Assembly (NCBI RefSeq): GCF_963678635.1
Contig: NW_026971715.1
Location: 33,847-97,846 of the forward strand
Length of the DNA: 64,000 bases
Direction of reading: 5' to 3'
From: Symsagittifera roscoffensis
Taxonomy: Eukaryota > Xenacoelomorpha > Acoela > Convolutidae
The position numbers were made by a program, and so were the translations under genes. Shown here piece by piece: positions 31,340 to 42,292 of this stretch. Below the pieces are notes generated by a model. That model was not told the DNA's origin. It made no database searches and saw nothing but the letters and a program-made list of their open reading frames with translations. Numbering within the stretch: the stretch's first letter is position 1; the number at the start of each line of letters is the position of its first letter.

Positions 31340-32265
31340 TGTGACATTCGACCAGAATGTGAAAAATGTAATCTCTGCAGAATTCGAATTTTTAGCAGCG
31401 AGCCTTCCGGATTGGTGATTATTAAGGATTAAGAACGTTATTTGAACGATTGAAAAAAACGTGAAGGATGAAGGATTCGGAAATTGCTAATTTTTAAATT
31501 TTCGAAGTGATTACGTAACTTTTCTGAGAAACGTCAGAAACGGCCATTTTGACAAAAAGGTCGAAGAAAAACACAACAACATTAGTTGCGCGGACGATAA
31601 CTACGAGAAACGTGATAAAAAAACAACAGCAGATTGCAGGAATAGCAGAGAGCGTTCCGAGTTGCAACTATTGTGTCGCTACAATAGTTGCAAGGCCGTT
31701 GCAGACAACGGTGAAGGGTAGAGGACAGCCTTCCAGATTACGGAGAAATCAAGATTAACGAGCTTGATTCAGTGGATTCAAGAATCCGGAAGGGTTTCGG
31801 AACTGAGACTTTTATCCTGTTATATAAACTTTTAGCTTCTTGTCATGTCCTGATTTGAATTTAATTAACAACTGGATTCATTTTGATAAGGATGAGAAGC
31901 TAGGAGTTGGGGGAAAGGGTTGATCCATCTTCGATGGAGATGATGCTTTTTATCTACTGAACAAAAACAAAAGTAAAATAATAAATAGTAGTAGCCCTGT
32001 TTTTAGGAGTGACCTCGTGGTCTGGGGATACTAAGATCCAGCCATGAGCTCACTATTTCTGCATGTAACCTAGTTAATTTGAATGTTTTGACCGAAGCCG
32101 AAAGCAGTAACGTTTTTGTCGACCCGATGTTAGAAAAGACCACCGAAAAGTACTGGCTTGGTAGAGACGGTGAAAAGCATGCAAAGCTCTGTTTAGACGT
32201 TAGCCAGTCGTCTTAGGACTTAGTTTTGTTTTCCGTCGATATGTATCTTCCGGGCGAATGTTACA
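31340..32265 (+). repeat. 3' LTR of element M (unit 1)
   Basis: It is 926 bases with the same ends as the 5' LTR. The TATA-like box is at 31821, and an AATAAA that could direct polyadenylation lies at 31980-31985. It ends directly against LINE sequence. Confidence 0.9.
31980..31985 (+). terminator. Candidate polyadenylation signal in LTR
   Basis: AATAAA lies about 160 bases downstream of the TATA-like box, within the LTR. The 5' LTR differs at this spot. Use is not shown. Confidence 0.3.
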
Positions 32266-33264
32266 TTAAGAGCTTCAACGAGTTCCACAATAGATTTGGC
32301 TCCCAGTGACTGATCACCATCAAGTGAAAAACCTAAGGCTACAACTATCGAACAATAAACTCATGTGCCATTCCTCCGAATGACACAGTCGAACCCTCCG
32401 ATGCACGCAAAACAACGATGAAGGCGTTATTGTCAAAACTAAAGTGAAAAGGACTCTCAGAATGTTCCAGAATTGTAAATTTTAAAAATTTCGATATGCA
32501 CTGGAACAAGAAGAAGAAGAAGAAGAAAGAACACCTGAATTACTATACAGTAAAAAGCCGAGGCATCAGTATAGCAAAGTGTGAATAATAATAAAGTTGG
32601 TTAAAATTCATTGGTTACATCAAACAAAAACCCAACATCAGAAAACAAGCAATAAACAAAACAAAACAAAACAAGTTCGGTTACAGTTCAGAAATTGGTT
32701 GATTAAAATATATGAAGTAACGGATACTAAAAAAACATCAGTTTTAAGAATTAAGAACGAGCTGGTATTTTAACTTTACAAACAAGTTTATAGATAGTCC
32801 AAACATACAGCGTGTATACAGAGTATATACAGATTCTCTTTCAAACTATGTCTGAAAAATTAAACTAAATTAAAATATGTGAACTAGCAAAAACGGAAAT
32901 CACGCCACGTATTTGTATTTGTACATAATGGATTGTTTCTCAATTAACTCACGTAAAATTCTTTCAATTTTTTCTTGAATCCTGTTCTCGATTTTTCTAA
33001 ATTGCGCAAAATGATGGGCAGTGAATTCCATTTTTTAGAAGTCAAATGAAAAAAAAATGTTTTGGTGTAGAGAAGCGGTTGAACAATGTTTGTCAAAAAT
33101 AATTTGTTTCGTTCTTTTGTTGAGCCTATAATTGGCAGTCGGTAGTCTCAATGTATTTTGAAAAGCCTTCTTTTTGTTTGTAAGATATTGGTATAAGTAT
33201 GTTATACACTTTAACTCAATTCTTTCCTCGATTTCAATGAACGATTTATTAATGCGAAGAAGGT
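32266..33264 (-). mobile_element. LINE 3' end fragment (unit 1)
   Basis: This is the same sequence as 50319-51317: the 3' UTR and last codons of the minus-strand LINE, carried along in the tandem duplication. It includes a GAA microsatellite (about 32505-32530) and an AACAA repeat. No complete gene. Confidence 0.8.
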
Positions 33265-34451
33265 TGGCAGCGGTCGACCTGGACTTACTGCAACCGATTT
33301 CTTTGGCTATAGGGGTACAAAGGCAGACGGACATGAACCCAATTACGACTGTTTTTGCTGGCATCAATGACCATCTACACAGTAGAGGTTTTCTGAGCAG
33401 ACTCAGAGATCCTACAACAGCAGAGAACGCTGTATGGCCAGCGATAAAAGATATCCTTGAGTCGATGGGTGAAGTGGTGGATGCGACGAAGGAGGGGTCA
33501 TTCAATAAAGTGGCACTGAGAGTAGAATTCGCGTTGTCTCCGGGATATGCACATCTCCCAGATGGACTGAAATTTGTGTATGCGATTGTGGCCTTACTTT
33601 CGGAAGGAAAAAATGATGTGATCATATCAGCCCCGAATCGCATGATAAAAATGGAGAACATGAGGCCACTTAAGGCTGAACTGCCTGCGGTATGGTCAGA
33701 TATCTCAAACGCGATGAGAGGATTCAAGGACCATTCGCTACACATGTTAGTATTGGACGAGGTGCTGGGGTTGGAACTGTCCAATTTCAGTCGACAACTC
33801 AAACTGAAGCCGGGAATAGACGACGACCATCAAGTGATCGCGGCGATGTCCAACGACTTATGGTTCCGAGCAATGGAAGTGGCAGGTGAAGACACAAAAA
33901 GGAAAAATTCACTAGAGACGAGAGCTCATCTGGAGGCGATGGTTCTGAGAACCAAGCCGGAAGCCAACCAGTGGCTACACCTGAACCCTAGAGTAGCGGC
34001 ATTGGGTGCAGATGCTTTTGAGCAAAGCCCCGTGATGATCACAAAGATACATGCCTACTTGTTGAAGGAGGTGAACCTGGCGGAAAATGCCGGAGAAAAG
34101 ACCGCTGAGTTTGTAAACAGAATGTGTCAGATTACTCTGGAAACCTTCTGGACCCAGGAAGTGAAAGGTCAGGAGGGCTTTGAAAGGACAGACAGCATGC
34201 TAGAAGGGTTGGGAGCCGGATGGACCGCGTCCTACTTGGCAAAAGTTTACCCGAAAGTCTCGCACTACTTGATAAAAGAATTCCTCCAAGCAGTAGTGGA
34301 AGTGTCGATAGTGGAACTAATAGCCTTGTTCGTGACATTCGGAGCGGAGAGCTTCGTGAAAGGACCGGCGATACTGCTCACCGATGGAATCCAGAACCTG
34401 CGGTTAGACGGACGTCTGACATTGATTGCAATTACCCACGGAAACTTGTGA
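33237..34451 (+). pseudogene. Chimeric ORF: antisense LINE start fused to part A (unit 2)
   Basis: An ATG in antisense LINE sequence (33237) happens to read in frame across the junction at 33264 into part A. The fusion adds about nine foreign residues and removes the block with the candidate Ser nucleophile of SGNH-like domain 2, so no hydrolase activity is expected. The in-frame TGA before ORF B is retained. There is no sign that it is expressed. Confidence 0.65.
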
Positions 34452-34457
34452 GGACTG

Positions 34458-37400
34458 ATGAAACTGGCACGTTGTCCAGAGCAGATGAAAGGGAGAGTGA
34501 GGAACTTGGATATGAAGAAATCCACGGACTCGTGGAACAAGATAAGAGACCTGAGACACACTCTTATCCAGTATCTCTTACAACAAAATCGCTTTGGAAC
34601 GGGAGAAGACGAGACGATTGAAAGAGAGGAGGATGTTAGACGACATGTTGGAGGCATGCCGCTGTTAACCGATCTGAGCTTGGCTATGAGAACCGATCCC
34701 TTGGCGCTGATCAGAGGAGTCACGGATTTCGTGACAGTGATCTATGGACCAGCAGTCACGTTTGCGTTCCCTGACGTTAAAGTGGAAGCATATAGGAGGT
34801 CGGTGCTGCACCTGAACCTCATATCGGCAGTGGACGGTAGTACACTGAACTGGTGTGAGCAGCACACATTGCGGGAGCACATGAGTGAAGATCTGTTATT
34901 TGCGAAAATATCGGAGCCAGAGATGACAGTCATCAATTTCGACGATCACTTCCGTGATCGCATGGGAGAAGTAGAAAGAGGACACATCGAGGTGTTTCCA
35001 AAGCTTTGGAATCTGAGACCCTATGATAAAACGAATGGTGAAATAACCAGAGTGCCTCGTCTCACTGCAGCATATCACAAGGTGAGAGAAGAGACGAAGG
35101 ACTGGGGCGATTACAAGAAGCTGCCGGAGGCAATCCCTGAATTCCCTCTGATAAGAAGGATGTTGCTCGGAGCAGTCTCCGTGGTACAAACTCCTAGATT
35201 GAGAGCATTCGAAACCAACGAAAGGAGAGTAGGGAATTTCGTGGGAACGATGGACCCATACTTTGTGGGGAGAAATGCCGCCGTGTTACAATACACACAA
35301 TTTGCATACACGGATCAAGCGACGAGAAGGCGAATAAGCAACGCCGCAACTCCCAAGCCTGGAACATTTGATAAGGAATGGAAGGGATTAGGCTTAGCTC
35401 CGATGAGGATGAGAGGCAGGACCGAACTGCCTGAAGCCTCATTAATCCTGACTAGCGTAAAACAGGAGATGAAAGTGGGAGGAATACTGCAAACGAGAAT
35501 ATTCCTAGCACCCTTCGGCTGCGAGGAAATTAAAGTGGTCCATGGAGAAGAGGAAGATAGATCGGCCGGTACATTGCTCATACCGAGATTCCCGCAAGAA
35601 GCCGACAATGACGAACGAGGACTATCGAGCTCGAACAAGGATAAGTCAGAAGGAGATGACGGACAGGGTGGAAGCCGTCAAACCGAAGAACCCATGCAAC
35701 AAGATCAAGCTGGTGGGGAAAACGACAGGGCATCGACAGGAGGAACATCCAGCCTGGATTTCAATATCTTCAGTGATCTTGAGAACAATGCAGATACGTT
35801 GGAAACGACTGAGCCAGCGGATGAAGGCATCTCGACACTGGAGCCTCCGTCAGCCTTTATGGAAATGAAACGGAATTTGCCGGAGAGCAGCTCTCCTGGC
35901 AATTCAAGAAATAACGACCGGAGAATCCTCATAGAATCACCTCGGAGGAGAAGAATAGAGGCTTCAGCCAGAGTACCTTTCTTGGGAACGCTGCCCGAAG
36001 AAGAATGGGAAGTACATCACCGAGACCACGAGAGTAGGACGGGATGCAAACTGGACAGAGTGGCGTTTATGGAAGAAGTCTGGACCGTGGTTCAAAGCTA
36101 TGGGACCCATACTATTCTGAAAACGGGTCTCAACCAACCCTTGATGAGGGAGGTACTTGACAAGCTTGATGATTGTGAAGGGAGACTGAGTGAGTTGTTG
36201 ATCGACTCGGCCACTGATGAAAGTGAAGCGAATTCTCCCATCAAGATGACACCGCAGGACGATGAAGGAGAGGTGGTGTATCTGTCAAGAACCAGGAGAG
36301 GGACGATGCGATCAAAGTTAGTGATTGATAAAATCAATGCAATGAAGATGAAGTTAGGCAGCAGAGTGATGCCGAGGAGAGTCGGAAAGACGAAGGTGGA
36401 TTCAGAAATATCGATGAAATCTGTTAACTCAGCGAAAAGGAAACGAGTTGAGGAGGTCATGGATTTGGGTCAAGGTGATTATCAACTGTCTGGCACAGAT
36501 AAAATGTTAACTGATATAGCGATGGTGCCACCCATTCTCATGGCGGGAATAAAGTCAACAGGTTATAAATCCAAAAGGAGTGACCGCACTCTGACTGGAG
36601 CAACCTTGGAAATGGAAATACTCAGCCAATGTGGAGAGAGCAAAATGAAAGACTTCAAGCCATCTCCCATGAATCATGGAAATGGAAGTGTCGCGGGACA
36701 ACTAACACCAGTGGAATACAACCGACTAACAGTGTCGGAGACTGTGTCGATAGATGATCCCACCGGTGGATACATGGAGATGTTAGAATACCGAAACTCG
36801 GCTAGAGGGTATGTAATGGCCCTGGAAGACGAAAAAGCCATGGAGGGTTATCTGGAAACGATGTTGCAAGGCAACACCCTCAAGCAGAAGGCGTACGGAA
36901 CTTTGGCGGCGTCGTCTGACATACAGGCAGAAACGATAGAGCAGTTGTTGAGCCTTCCATGGAAAGCAGTAGTATCAAGGTATTTCGAAGAAGAAATGAG
37001 GACTACGCCAAGAATACATGCTCTCGTGGCAGTGCCTTACGTAAGAACAGAGTTACAACTCAGGTTCGCTTGGTGCATGATGGGACTGACTCGCGAAGAA
37101 TATGATTCAGAAGAAAGGAAGAGATCAAAAGAGGAGAAGGTTTTCCTTATGACAAACCTGAGGGATCTGATAGTCCAGGAGGGAGCAGCAGTAGCGTGTG
37201 CGAAGCGGAGAGACGCTCTCTGTTTCATTCGATTCCTGATAGAGCAGATTTCAGTACCTGCACTAAACACCTGTGTTAAAATGTTGAGGGAAGGCGATGA
37301 GCGAACGAAAGCCTTATTCTTGCTAGCACTGCTGGATATGCAGCAAAGTAAACAGATGAGGGTGAACATGAAAGAACCCGAGGAATTAGAACCCATGAAA

Positions 37401-37592
37401 AAGATAGACGAAATCAGGAGATTCTCAAACAAGGAGCTGAGACTCACTAAAGAATCTATGGGAGCATTGCCGAAATCCAGTGAATACTGTGGACCCATCA
37501 AGAAGAAATCGTATAGCTACGTATCCGGGATCATAGGGATAGCGTACAATCCTTTCCTGAGAGAAGACACGCTATTGCTTCTTCGATTATGA
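34458..37592 (+). CDS. ORF B, unit 2 copy
   Basis: This 1,044-codon copy of the frame at 25427 is almost identical in protein sequence (for example Ile to Ser near the C-terminus). Length, low-complexity tract and basic patch are retained. The frameshift into ORF C is the same, so it predates the duplication. It lies 3' of a chimeric fragment instead of a complete element, so it has no LTR promoter of its own in the normal arrangement; the LTR of unit 1 lies 2.2 kb upstream and could in principle drive it. Confidence 0.6.
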   Translation: MKLARCPEQMKGRVRNLDMKKSTDSWNKIRDLRHTLIQYLLQQNRFGTGEDETIEREEDVRRHVGGMPLLTDLSLAMRTDPLALIRGVTDFVTVIYGPAVTFAFPDVKVEAYRRSVLHLNLISAVDGSTLNWCEQHTLREHMSEDLLFAKISEPEMTVINFDDHFRDRMGEVERGHIEVFPKLWNLRPYDKTNGEITRVPRLTAAYHKVREETKDWGDYKKLPEAIPEFPLIRRMLLGAVSVVQTPRLRAFETNERRVGNFVGTMDPYFVGRNAAVLQYTQFAYTDQATRRRISNAATPKPGTFDKEWKGLGLAPMRMRGRTELPEASLILTSVKQEMKVGGILQTRIFLAPFGCEEIKVVHGEEEDRSAGTLLIPRFPQEADNDERGLSSSNKDKSEGDDGQGGSRQTEEPMQQDQAGGENDRASTGGTSSLDFNIFSDLENNADTLETTEPADEGISTLEPPSAFMEMKRNLPESSSPGNSRNNDRRILIESPRRRRIEASARVPFLGTLPEEEWEVHHRDHESRTGCKLDRVAFMEEVWTVVQSYGTHTILKTGLNQPLMREVLDKLDDCEGRLSELLIDSATDESEANSPIKMTPQDDEGEVVYLSRTRRGTMRSKLVIDKINAMKMKLGSRVMPRRVGKTKVDSEISMKSVNSAKRKRVEEVMDLGQGDYQLSGTDKMLTDIAMVPPILMAGIKSTGYKSKRSDRTLTGATLEMEILSQCGESKMKDFKPSPMNHGNGSVAGQLTPVEYNRLTVSETVSIDDPTGGYMEMLEYRNSARGYVMALEDEKAMEGYLETMLQGNTLKQKAYGTLAASSDIQAETIEQLLSLPWKAVVSRYFEEEMRTTPRIHALVAVPYVRTELQLRFAWCMMGLTREEYDSEERKRSKEEKVFLMTNLRDLIVQEGAAVACAKRRDALCFIRFLIEQISVPALNTCVKMLREGDERTKALFLLALLDMQQSKQMRVNMKEPEELEPMKKIDEIRRFSNKELRLTKESMGALPKSSEYCGPIKKKSYSYVSGIIGIAYNPFLREDTLLLLRL

Positions 37593-37599
37593 GCAGGCG

Positions 37600-39549
37600 G
37601 TGTTGCTAAGATTCTGGACGTCCAGAATTGTAACGATTAAGAGCGTTAACAATCCACAGGCCAAATTGGGACTGGTCTTGGAAGAAGAGGTGACTGCACC
37701 TTCAGTACCAAAATCCGACAAAAGAGTGGAGTTTGGATTGGGATTCTCAGATGAGTTACTGAGAACGAGCTTGATGACAGTGTGGGAATTGATGAGGCCA
37801 TCATGGTGTCCTAGTCCCAACGCTGACTCGATATTACGGGCGACACAAGACGTACAGAGGGAACTGAATGCAGACTGTAATCTACGTGACCTCAACATCA
37901 TATATAATGTGATGATAACGGCCTCTAAGAGCAACGGAGAAGATAAAGTGGAGTTGCCTGGCTGGGGACCAGAAGACTGGGTCAAACCTGGTAGCTGTCT
38001 GGCGGAAGTCTGTGGACAGGAGGGTCACGTTTGTGGAGGTCTGGACTGTGTGAAGACCCTGGAGAAACAACACAAGCAATTGACGGTACTGTTTGGAAAC
38101 GTAGTGATGAAAGCAAGAACAGAAACGGAACTGATAGCAGATTGCCATGGAGGAACCGATGTGAATCTAGTGACTGCACTAGGATTCTACAGCTTGTTTG
38201 GTTCATTAGAGTCACTATTGAATCTGGAACAGAAACATGAGATGGTCACAGCCATCAGCGTAGAAGTATTCCCAGGAGATCTGCAGACTGAGCAGAAATA
38301 CATAGGAAAGTGGAGGGAAGCAATCGAGACGGAAATGAACATCAGACACAGCGAGACTTTTTGTAGACCATCAGGAGCTCGATATTTGGTGGGTTCAACA
38401 TTGGCTCCAATGTGCAAGAGCAGATACCCTGTACATTTCGTAGCTGTGGACGTGAAGAGTACAAGAACGATCGTGGATCAAGCCTTCTCAGTGCCGAAGT
38501 GTGTGACACTGGCGAGAATGTCCGAGAAATCTTACGAGTTGCTATGTAAGATGTTCTCAGCAGTTCCAGAGAGGACCAAAGACGAATTGGAGTCAATATT
38601 AGGAAAGAAGTTCATGGGATATGTGAGCGGGAACTTCAGTGACTTCGAGAGACAGAAACAGAGAGGATCAACTGTCACAGATTACAATGCAGTAGATGAG
38701 AATGATGAAGTCCACCGAGTGATGATGGAAGTGGAACCATTGCTGGAAGCTTCGGGAAAACGTAATTGGAGGAGCATCATGTTGACGCATGATGAGTTTC
38801 CTTGCCACTGCTTGCTGCAGACCTGGTGGTATCCCAAGCGTAGTAATCTGATGTTGATCTGGGACTCTGGAGAGCTGCTCTCTATGGGTTTACCAGATTC
38901 ATCACAGCCCATAACAATAGTGATAGTCGGAGTTATGATGGCAATACGATGGCTGGAAGCTCATGTGAGAGAAAATAACAGACAGGAGGCACCGACGAGA
39001 GAACAGTTGCGGAAGTTAGATTGTCTAAAAAATTTGGATATTTTTGAGACAATGTGCAAAGTTCTAAATATTCCGATGGAAGTGAAGAAGATATGGGCAA
39101 GAAAACGATTGATGCCATGGTTCAGAGCTAACATGACTGCATGGTTGTATGAATATGCGAAAAAGCATATGTCGAAGCATGGCAGGGTGTACAGTGAATA
39201 TCAGCTGGACATTGGAGCAGGAGCTTTTAAGCGAGCTCTCGTGACTCATCGGAATGCAGTGACCACTGCTGTGAAAAGAATTTCCAGGACGAGTGAACGT
39301 AGTGGAAAGGAGAAGGCAGAGATGCTCAAAGAAGATTTGGAGAGAAACGTGACGTTGTGTCTCCACAACAGCTTCTGCAGGAACAGAGAATCTAACGTGG
39401 ATCCGCTACCTTGCTGCAAACGGAGGGTAGAAGAGCAGAAGTGTTGGAGGACGGCTTCCAGCAGCGTCAGGATAGCTAACAACGTGTTACAAGATACGGA
39501 AACTGAGAGTGCAGAGTCAGTATCACAGGAGGAAGAAATGGAGCATTGA
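37600..39549 (+). CDS. ORF C, unit 2 copy
   Basis: This 649-codon copy of the frame at 28569 has all Cys/His motifs retained and only one or two residue changes (for example His to Gln in L-E-Q-K-H-E-M, the state also found in unit 3). As in unit 1 there is no ATG at the start. Confidence 0.6.
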   Translation: MLLRFWTSRIVTIKSVNNPQAKLGLVLEEEVTAPSVPKSDKRVEFGLGFSDELLRTSLMTVWELMRPSWCPSPNADSILRATQDVQRELNADCNLRDLNIIYNVMITASKSNGEDKVELPGWGPEDWVKPGSCLAEVCGQEGHVCGGLDCVKTLEKQHKQLTVLFGNVVMKARTETELIADCHGGTDVNLVTALGFYSLFGSLESLLNLEQKHEMVTAISVEVFPGDLQTEQKYIGKWREAIETEMNIRHSETFCRPSGARYLVGSTLAPMCKSRYPVHFVAVDVKSTRTIVDQAFSVPKCVTLARMSEKSYELLCKMFSAVPERTKDELESILGKKFMGYVSGNFSDFERQKQRGSTVTDYNAVDENDEVHRVMMEVEPLLEASGKRNWRSIMLTHDEFPCHCLLQTWWYPKRSNLMLIWDSGELLSMGLPDSSQPITIVIVGVMMAIRWLEAHVRENNRQEAPTREQLRKLDCLKNLDIFETMCKVLNIPMEVKKIWARKRLMPWFRANMTAWLYEYAKKHMSKHGRVYSEYQLDIGAGAFKRALVTHRNAVTTAVKRISRTSERSGKEKAEMLKEDLERNVTLCLHNSFCRNRESNVDPLPCCKRRVEEQKCWRTASSSVRIANNVLQDTETESAESVSQEEEMEH

Positions 39550-40370
39550 CGGATGACCGAAAAACAAGATGCAAAAAGAGACGAAATTAGAAGAATTTAG
39601 AAGTTTTAGAACTTCTAAACGACGAAAAAAGAAGAAAACAAAGGAGTGATGAAGAAAAGTTAAAACTCAGAATTGTTTTAAGTGTGTGAAAAAACTCAAG
39701 TGAGAAACCAAGCAACCAAGTTGTAATTGAAAACTTAAACATTTAGTTGAGTTTTGAAATTGTTGCATTTATAAATTTGCATTTTGAATTTAGTTGAATT
39801 GGCTTTAGAGACACTCACTTACTACTTATTTAGAAAGGCTTAAGTGAAGGAGCATATTTAAATATTCCAGCCTGCATGACTGTTTTTAATCAGCTAGGAG
39901 AACTGATCACTTTGTGGTGACATGGAAGGCTTGAGTAATCTCTCGGAGAGGGAGATTGTTTCATTGTTCTTTCTAACCACAGAGTTTCTTAATTTTAATA
40001 TTCAGGACAATAACAAGCAAGATTTCCGAAGGGAAGAAGCATAGTAGGATAATTTTAGCTTGTTGGTTGGCAGGACTGTCCTGCAAGCCAACACCTTTTA
40101 AATCTAAGAGAAAAAGTTTTAATCGGGACATTGACACTGGAAGTCAGAAAATATGTTTTATCTTAGGTCACATCCTCAATGTGCAGATTAATGAAAGAAT
40201 TTGAAGGCTATAGTGATGTAGTATGATGCCATTTTTATTCTGCAGTGAGTCGATGTGACGTGGATAAAAGTAATTTCGTGCATTTTGTAAATTCTGTTCG
40301 ATGACACTGTATCTATTTTACGAACATTGCGTGATTCAATGAGGACATTGACCGGACTGCCCGGGGAGTG
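39550..40370 (+). other. 3' UTR, unit 2
   Basis: This copy of 30519-31339 has the same hairpin at 39937-39957. In the second stem-loop the loop reads ACTG where unit 1 has ATTG, and the stem is unchanged. No gene. Confidence 0.6.
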
Positions 40371-41296
40371 TGTGACATTCGACCAGAATGTGAAAAATGT
40401 AATCTCTGCAGAATTCGAATTTTTAGCAGCGAGCCTTCCGGATTGGTGATTATTAAGGATTAAGAACGTTATTTGAACGATTGAAAAAAACGTGAAGGAT
40501 GAAGGATTCGGAAATTGCTAATTTTTAAATTTTCGAAGTGATTACGTAACTTTTCTGAGAAACGTCAGAAACGGCCATTTTGACAAAAAGGTCGAAGAAA
40601 AACACAACAACATTAGTTGCGCGGACGATAACTACGAGAATCGTGATCAAAAAACAACAGCAGATTGCAGGAATAGCAGAGAACGTTCCGAGTTGCAACT
40701 ATTGTGTTGCTACAATAGTTGCAAGGCCGTTGCAGACAACGGTGAAGGGTAGAGGACAGCCTTCCAGATTACGGAGAAATCAAGATTAACGAGCTTGATT
40801 CAGTGGATTCAAGAATCCGGAAGGGTTTCGGAACTGAGACTTTTATCCTGTTATATAAACTTTTAGCTTCTTGTCATGTCCTGATTTGAATTTAATTAAC
40901 AACTGGATTCATTTTGATAAGGATGAGAAGCTAGGAGTTGGGGGAAAGGGTTGATCCATCTTCGATGGAGATGATGCTTTTTATCTACTGAACAAAAACA
41001 AAAGTAAAATAATAAATAGTAGTAGCCCTGTTTTTAGGAGTGACCTCGTGGTCTGGGGATACTAAGATCCAGCCATGAGCTCACTATTTCTGCATGTAAC
41101 CTAGTTAATTTGAATGTTTTGACCGAAGCCGAAAGCAGTAACGTTTTTGTCGACCCGATGTTAGAAAAGACCACCGAAAAGTACTGGCTTGGTAGAGACG
41201 GTGAAAAGCATGCAAAGCTCTGTTTAGACGTTAGCCAGTCGTCTTAGGACTTAGTTTTGTTTTCCGTCGATATGTATCTTCCGGGCGAATGTTACA
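40371..41296 (+). repeat. LTR, unit 2
   Basis: This is a 926-base LTR with intact TG...CA ends. At a few sites it keeps the base found in the 5' LTR where unit 1 has changed (for example around 40640), so units have mutated separately since duplication. Confidence 0.9.
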
Positions 41297-42292
41297 TTAA
41301 GAGCTTCAACGAGTTCCACAATAGATTTGGCTCCCAGTGACTGATCACCATCAAGTGAAAAACCTAAGGCTACAACTATCGAACAATAAACTCATGTGCC
41401 ATTCCTCCGAATGACACAGTCGAACCCTCCGATGCACGCAAAACAACGATGAAGGCGTTATTGTCAAAACTAAAGTGAAAAGGACTCTCAGAATGTTCCA
41501 GAATTGTAAATTTTAAAAATTTCGATATGCACTGGAACAAGAAGAAGAAGAAGAAAGAACACCTGAATTACTATACAGTAAAAAGCCGAGGCATCAGTAT
41601 AGCAAAGTGTGAATAATAATAAAGTTGGTTAAAATTCATTGGTTACATCAAACAAAAACCCAACATCAGAAAACAAGCAATAAACAAAACAAAACAAAAC
41701 AAGTTCGGTTACAGTTCAGAAATTGGTTGATTAAAATATATGAAGTTACGGATACTAAAAAAACATCAGTTTTAAGAATTAAGAACGAGCTGGTATTTTA
41801 ACTTTACAAACAAGTTTATAGATAGTCCGAACATACAGCGTGTATACAGAGTATATACAGATTCTCTTTCAAACTATGTCTGAAAAATTAAACTAAATTA
41901 AAATATGTGAACTAGCAAAAACGGAAATCACGCCACGTATTTGTATTTGTACATAATGGATTGTTTCTCAATTAACTCACGTAAAATTCTTTCAATTTTT
42001 TCTTGAATCCTGTTCTCGATTTTTCTAAATTGCGCAAAATGATGGGCAGTGAATTCCATTTTTTAGAAGTCAAATGAAAAAAAAATGTTTTGGTGTAGAG
42101 AAGCGGTTGAACAATGTTTGTCAAAAATAATTTGTTTCGTTCTTTTGTTGAGCCTATAATTGGCAGTCGGTAGTCTCAATGTATTTTGAAAAGCCTTCTT
42201 TTTGTTTGTAAGATATTGGTATAAGTATGTTATACACTTTAACTCAATTCTTTCCTCGATTTCAATGAACGATTTATTAATGCGAAGAAGGT
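41297..42292 (-). mobile_element. LINE 3' end fragment (unit 2)
   Basis: Second duplicated piece of the LINE 3' end, nearly identical to 50319-51317. No complete gene. Confidence 0.8.

Larger units (their letters stand above)
8204..32265 (+). mobile_element. Element M: giant (about 24 kb) Ty3/gypsy-type LTR retroelement, degenerate
   Basis: The element is bounded by 5' and 3' LTRs of 928 and 926 bases in direct orientation. The order is LTR, about 3 kb leader, gag, protease remnant, RT, RNase H, integrase, macro-like module, spacer, a third coding region of about 8.9 kb, 3' UTR and LTR. RT-RNase H-integrase order is that of Ty3/gypsy. No chromodomain was seen. Coding frames are broken by all three stop codons and several frameshifts, and the protease active site is deleted, so this copy cannot be autonomous. 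Giant gypsy-type elements are known (Ogre in plants, Burro in planarians), but I do not know of this particular gene complement. About a dozen differences in the first 350 aligned LTR bases (hand count) mean it is not a recent insertion. Its 3' part is triplicated downstream. Confidence 0.85.
24216..33264 (+). repeat. Tandem unit 1 (about 9.05 kb)
   Basis: It runs from within ORF A, through ORFs B and C, the 3' UTR and the LTR, to about 1 kb into the flanking LINE. The same stretch recurs at 33265-42292 and 42293-51317. At each junction LINE sequence is joined to ORF A sequence, with a shared GT as the only overlap. Confidence 0.9.
33265..42292 (+). repeat. Tandem unit 2 (about 9.03 kb)
   Basis: This is the second copy, differing from unit 1 by scattered substitutions, an 18-base in-frame deletion at about 33583 and a shorter GAA microsatellite. 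It starts exactly where LINE sequence meets ORF A. Confidence 0.9.

Noticed and set aside
32500..32535. GAA microsatellite and AACAA repeats as a possible LINE tail or CRISPR-like repeat
   Set aside because: Simple low-complexity repeats within the LINE 3' UTR, differing in length between units. No spacer structure.
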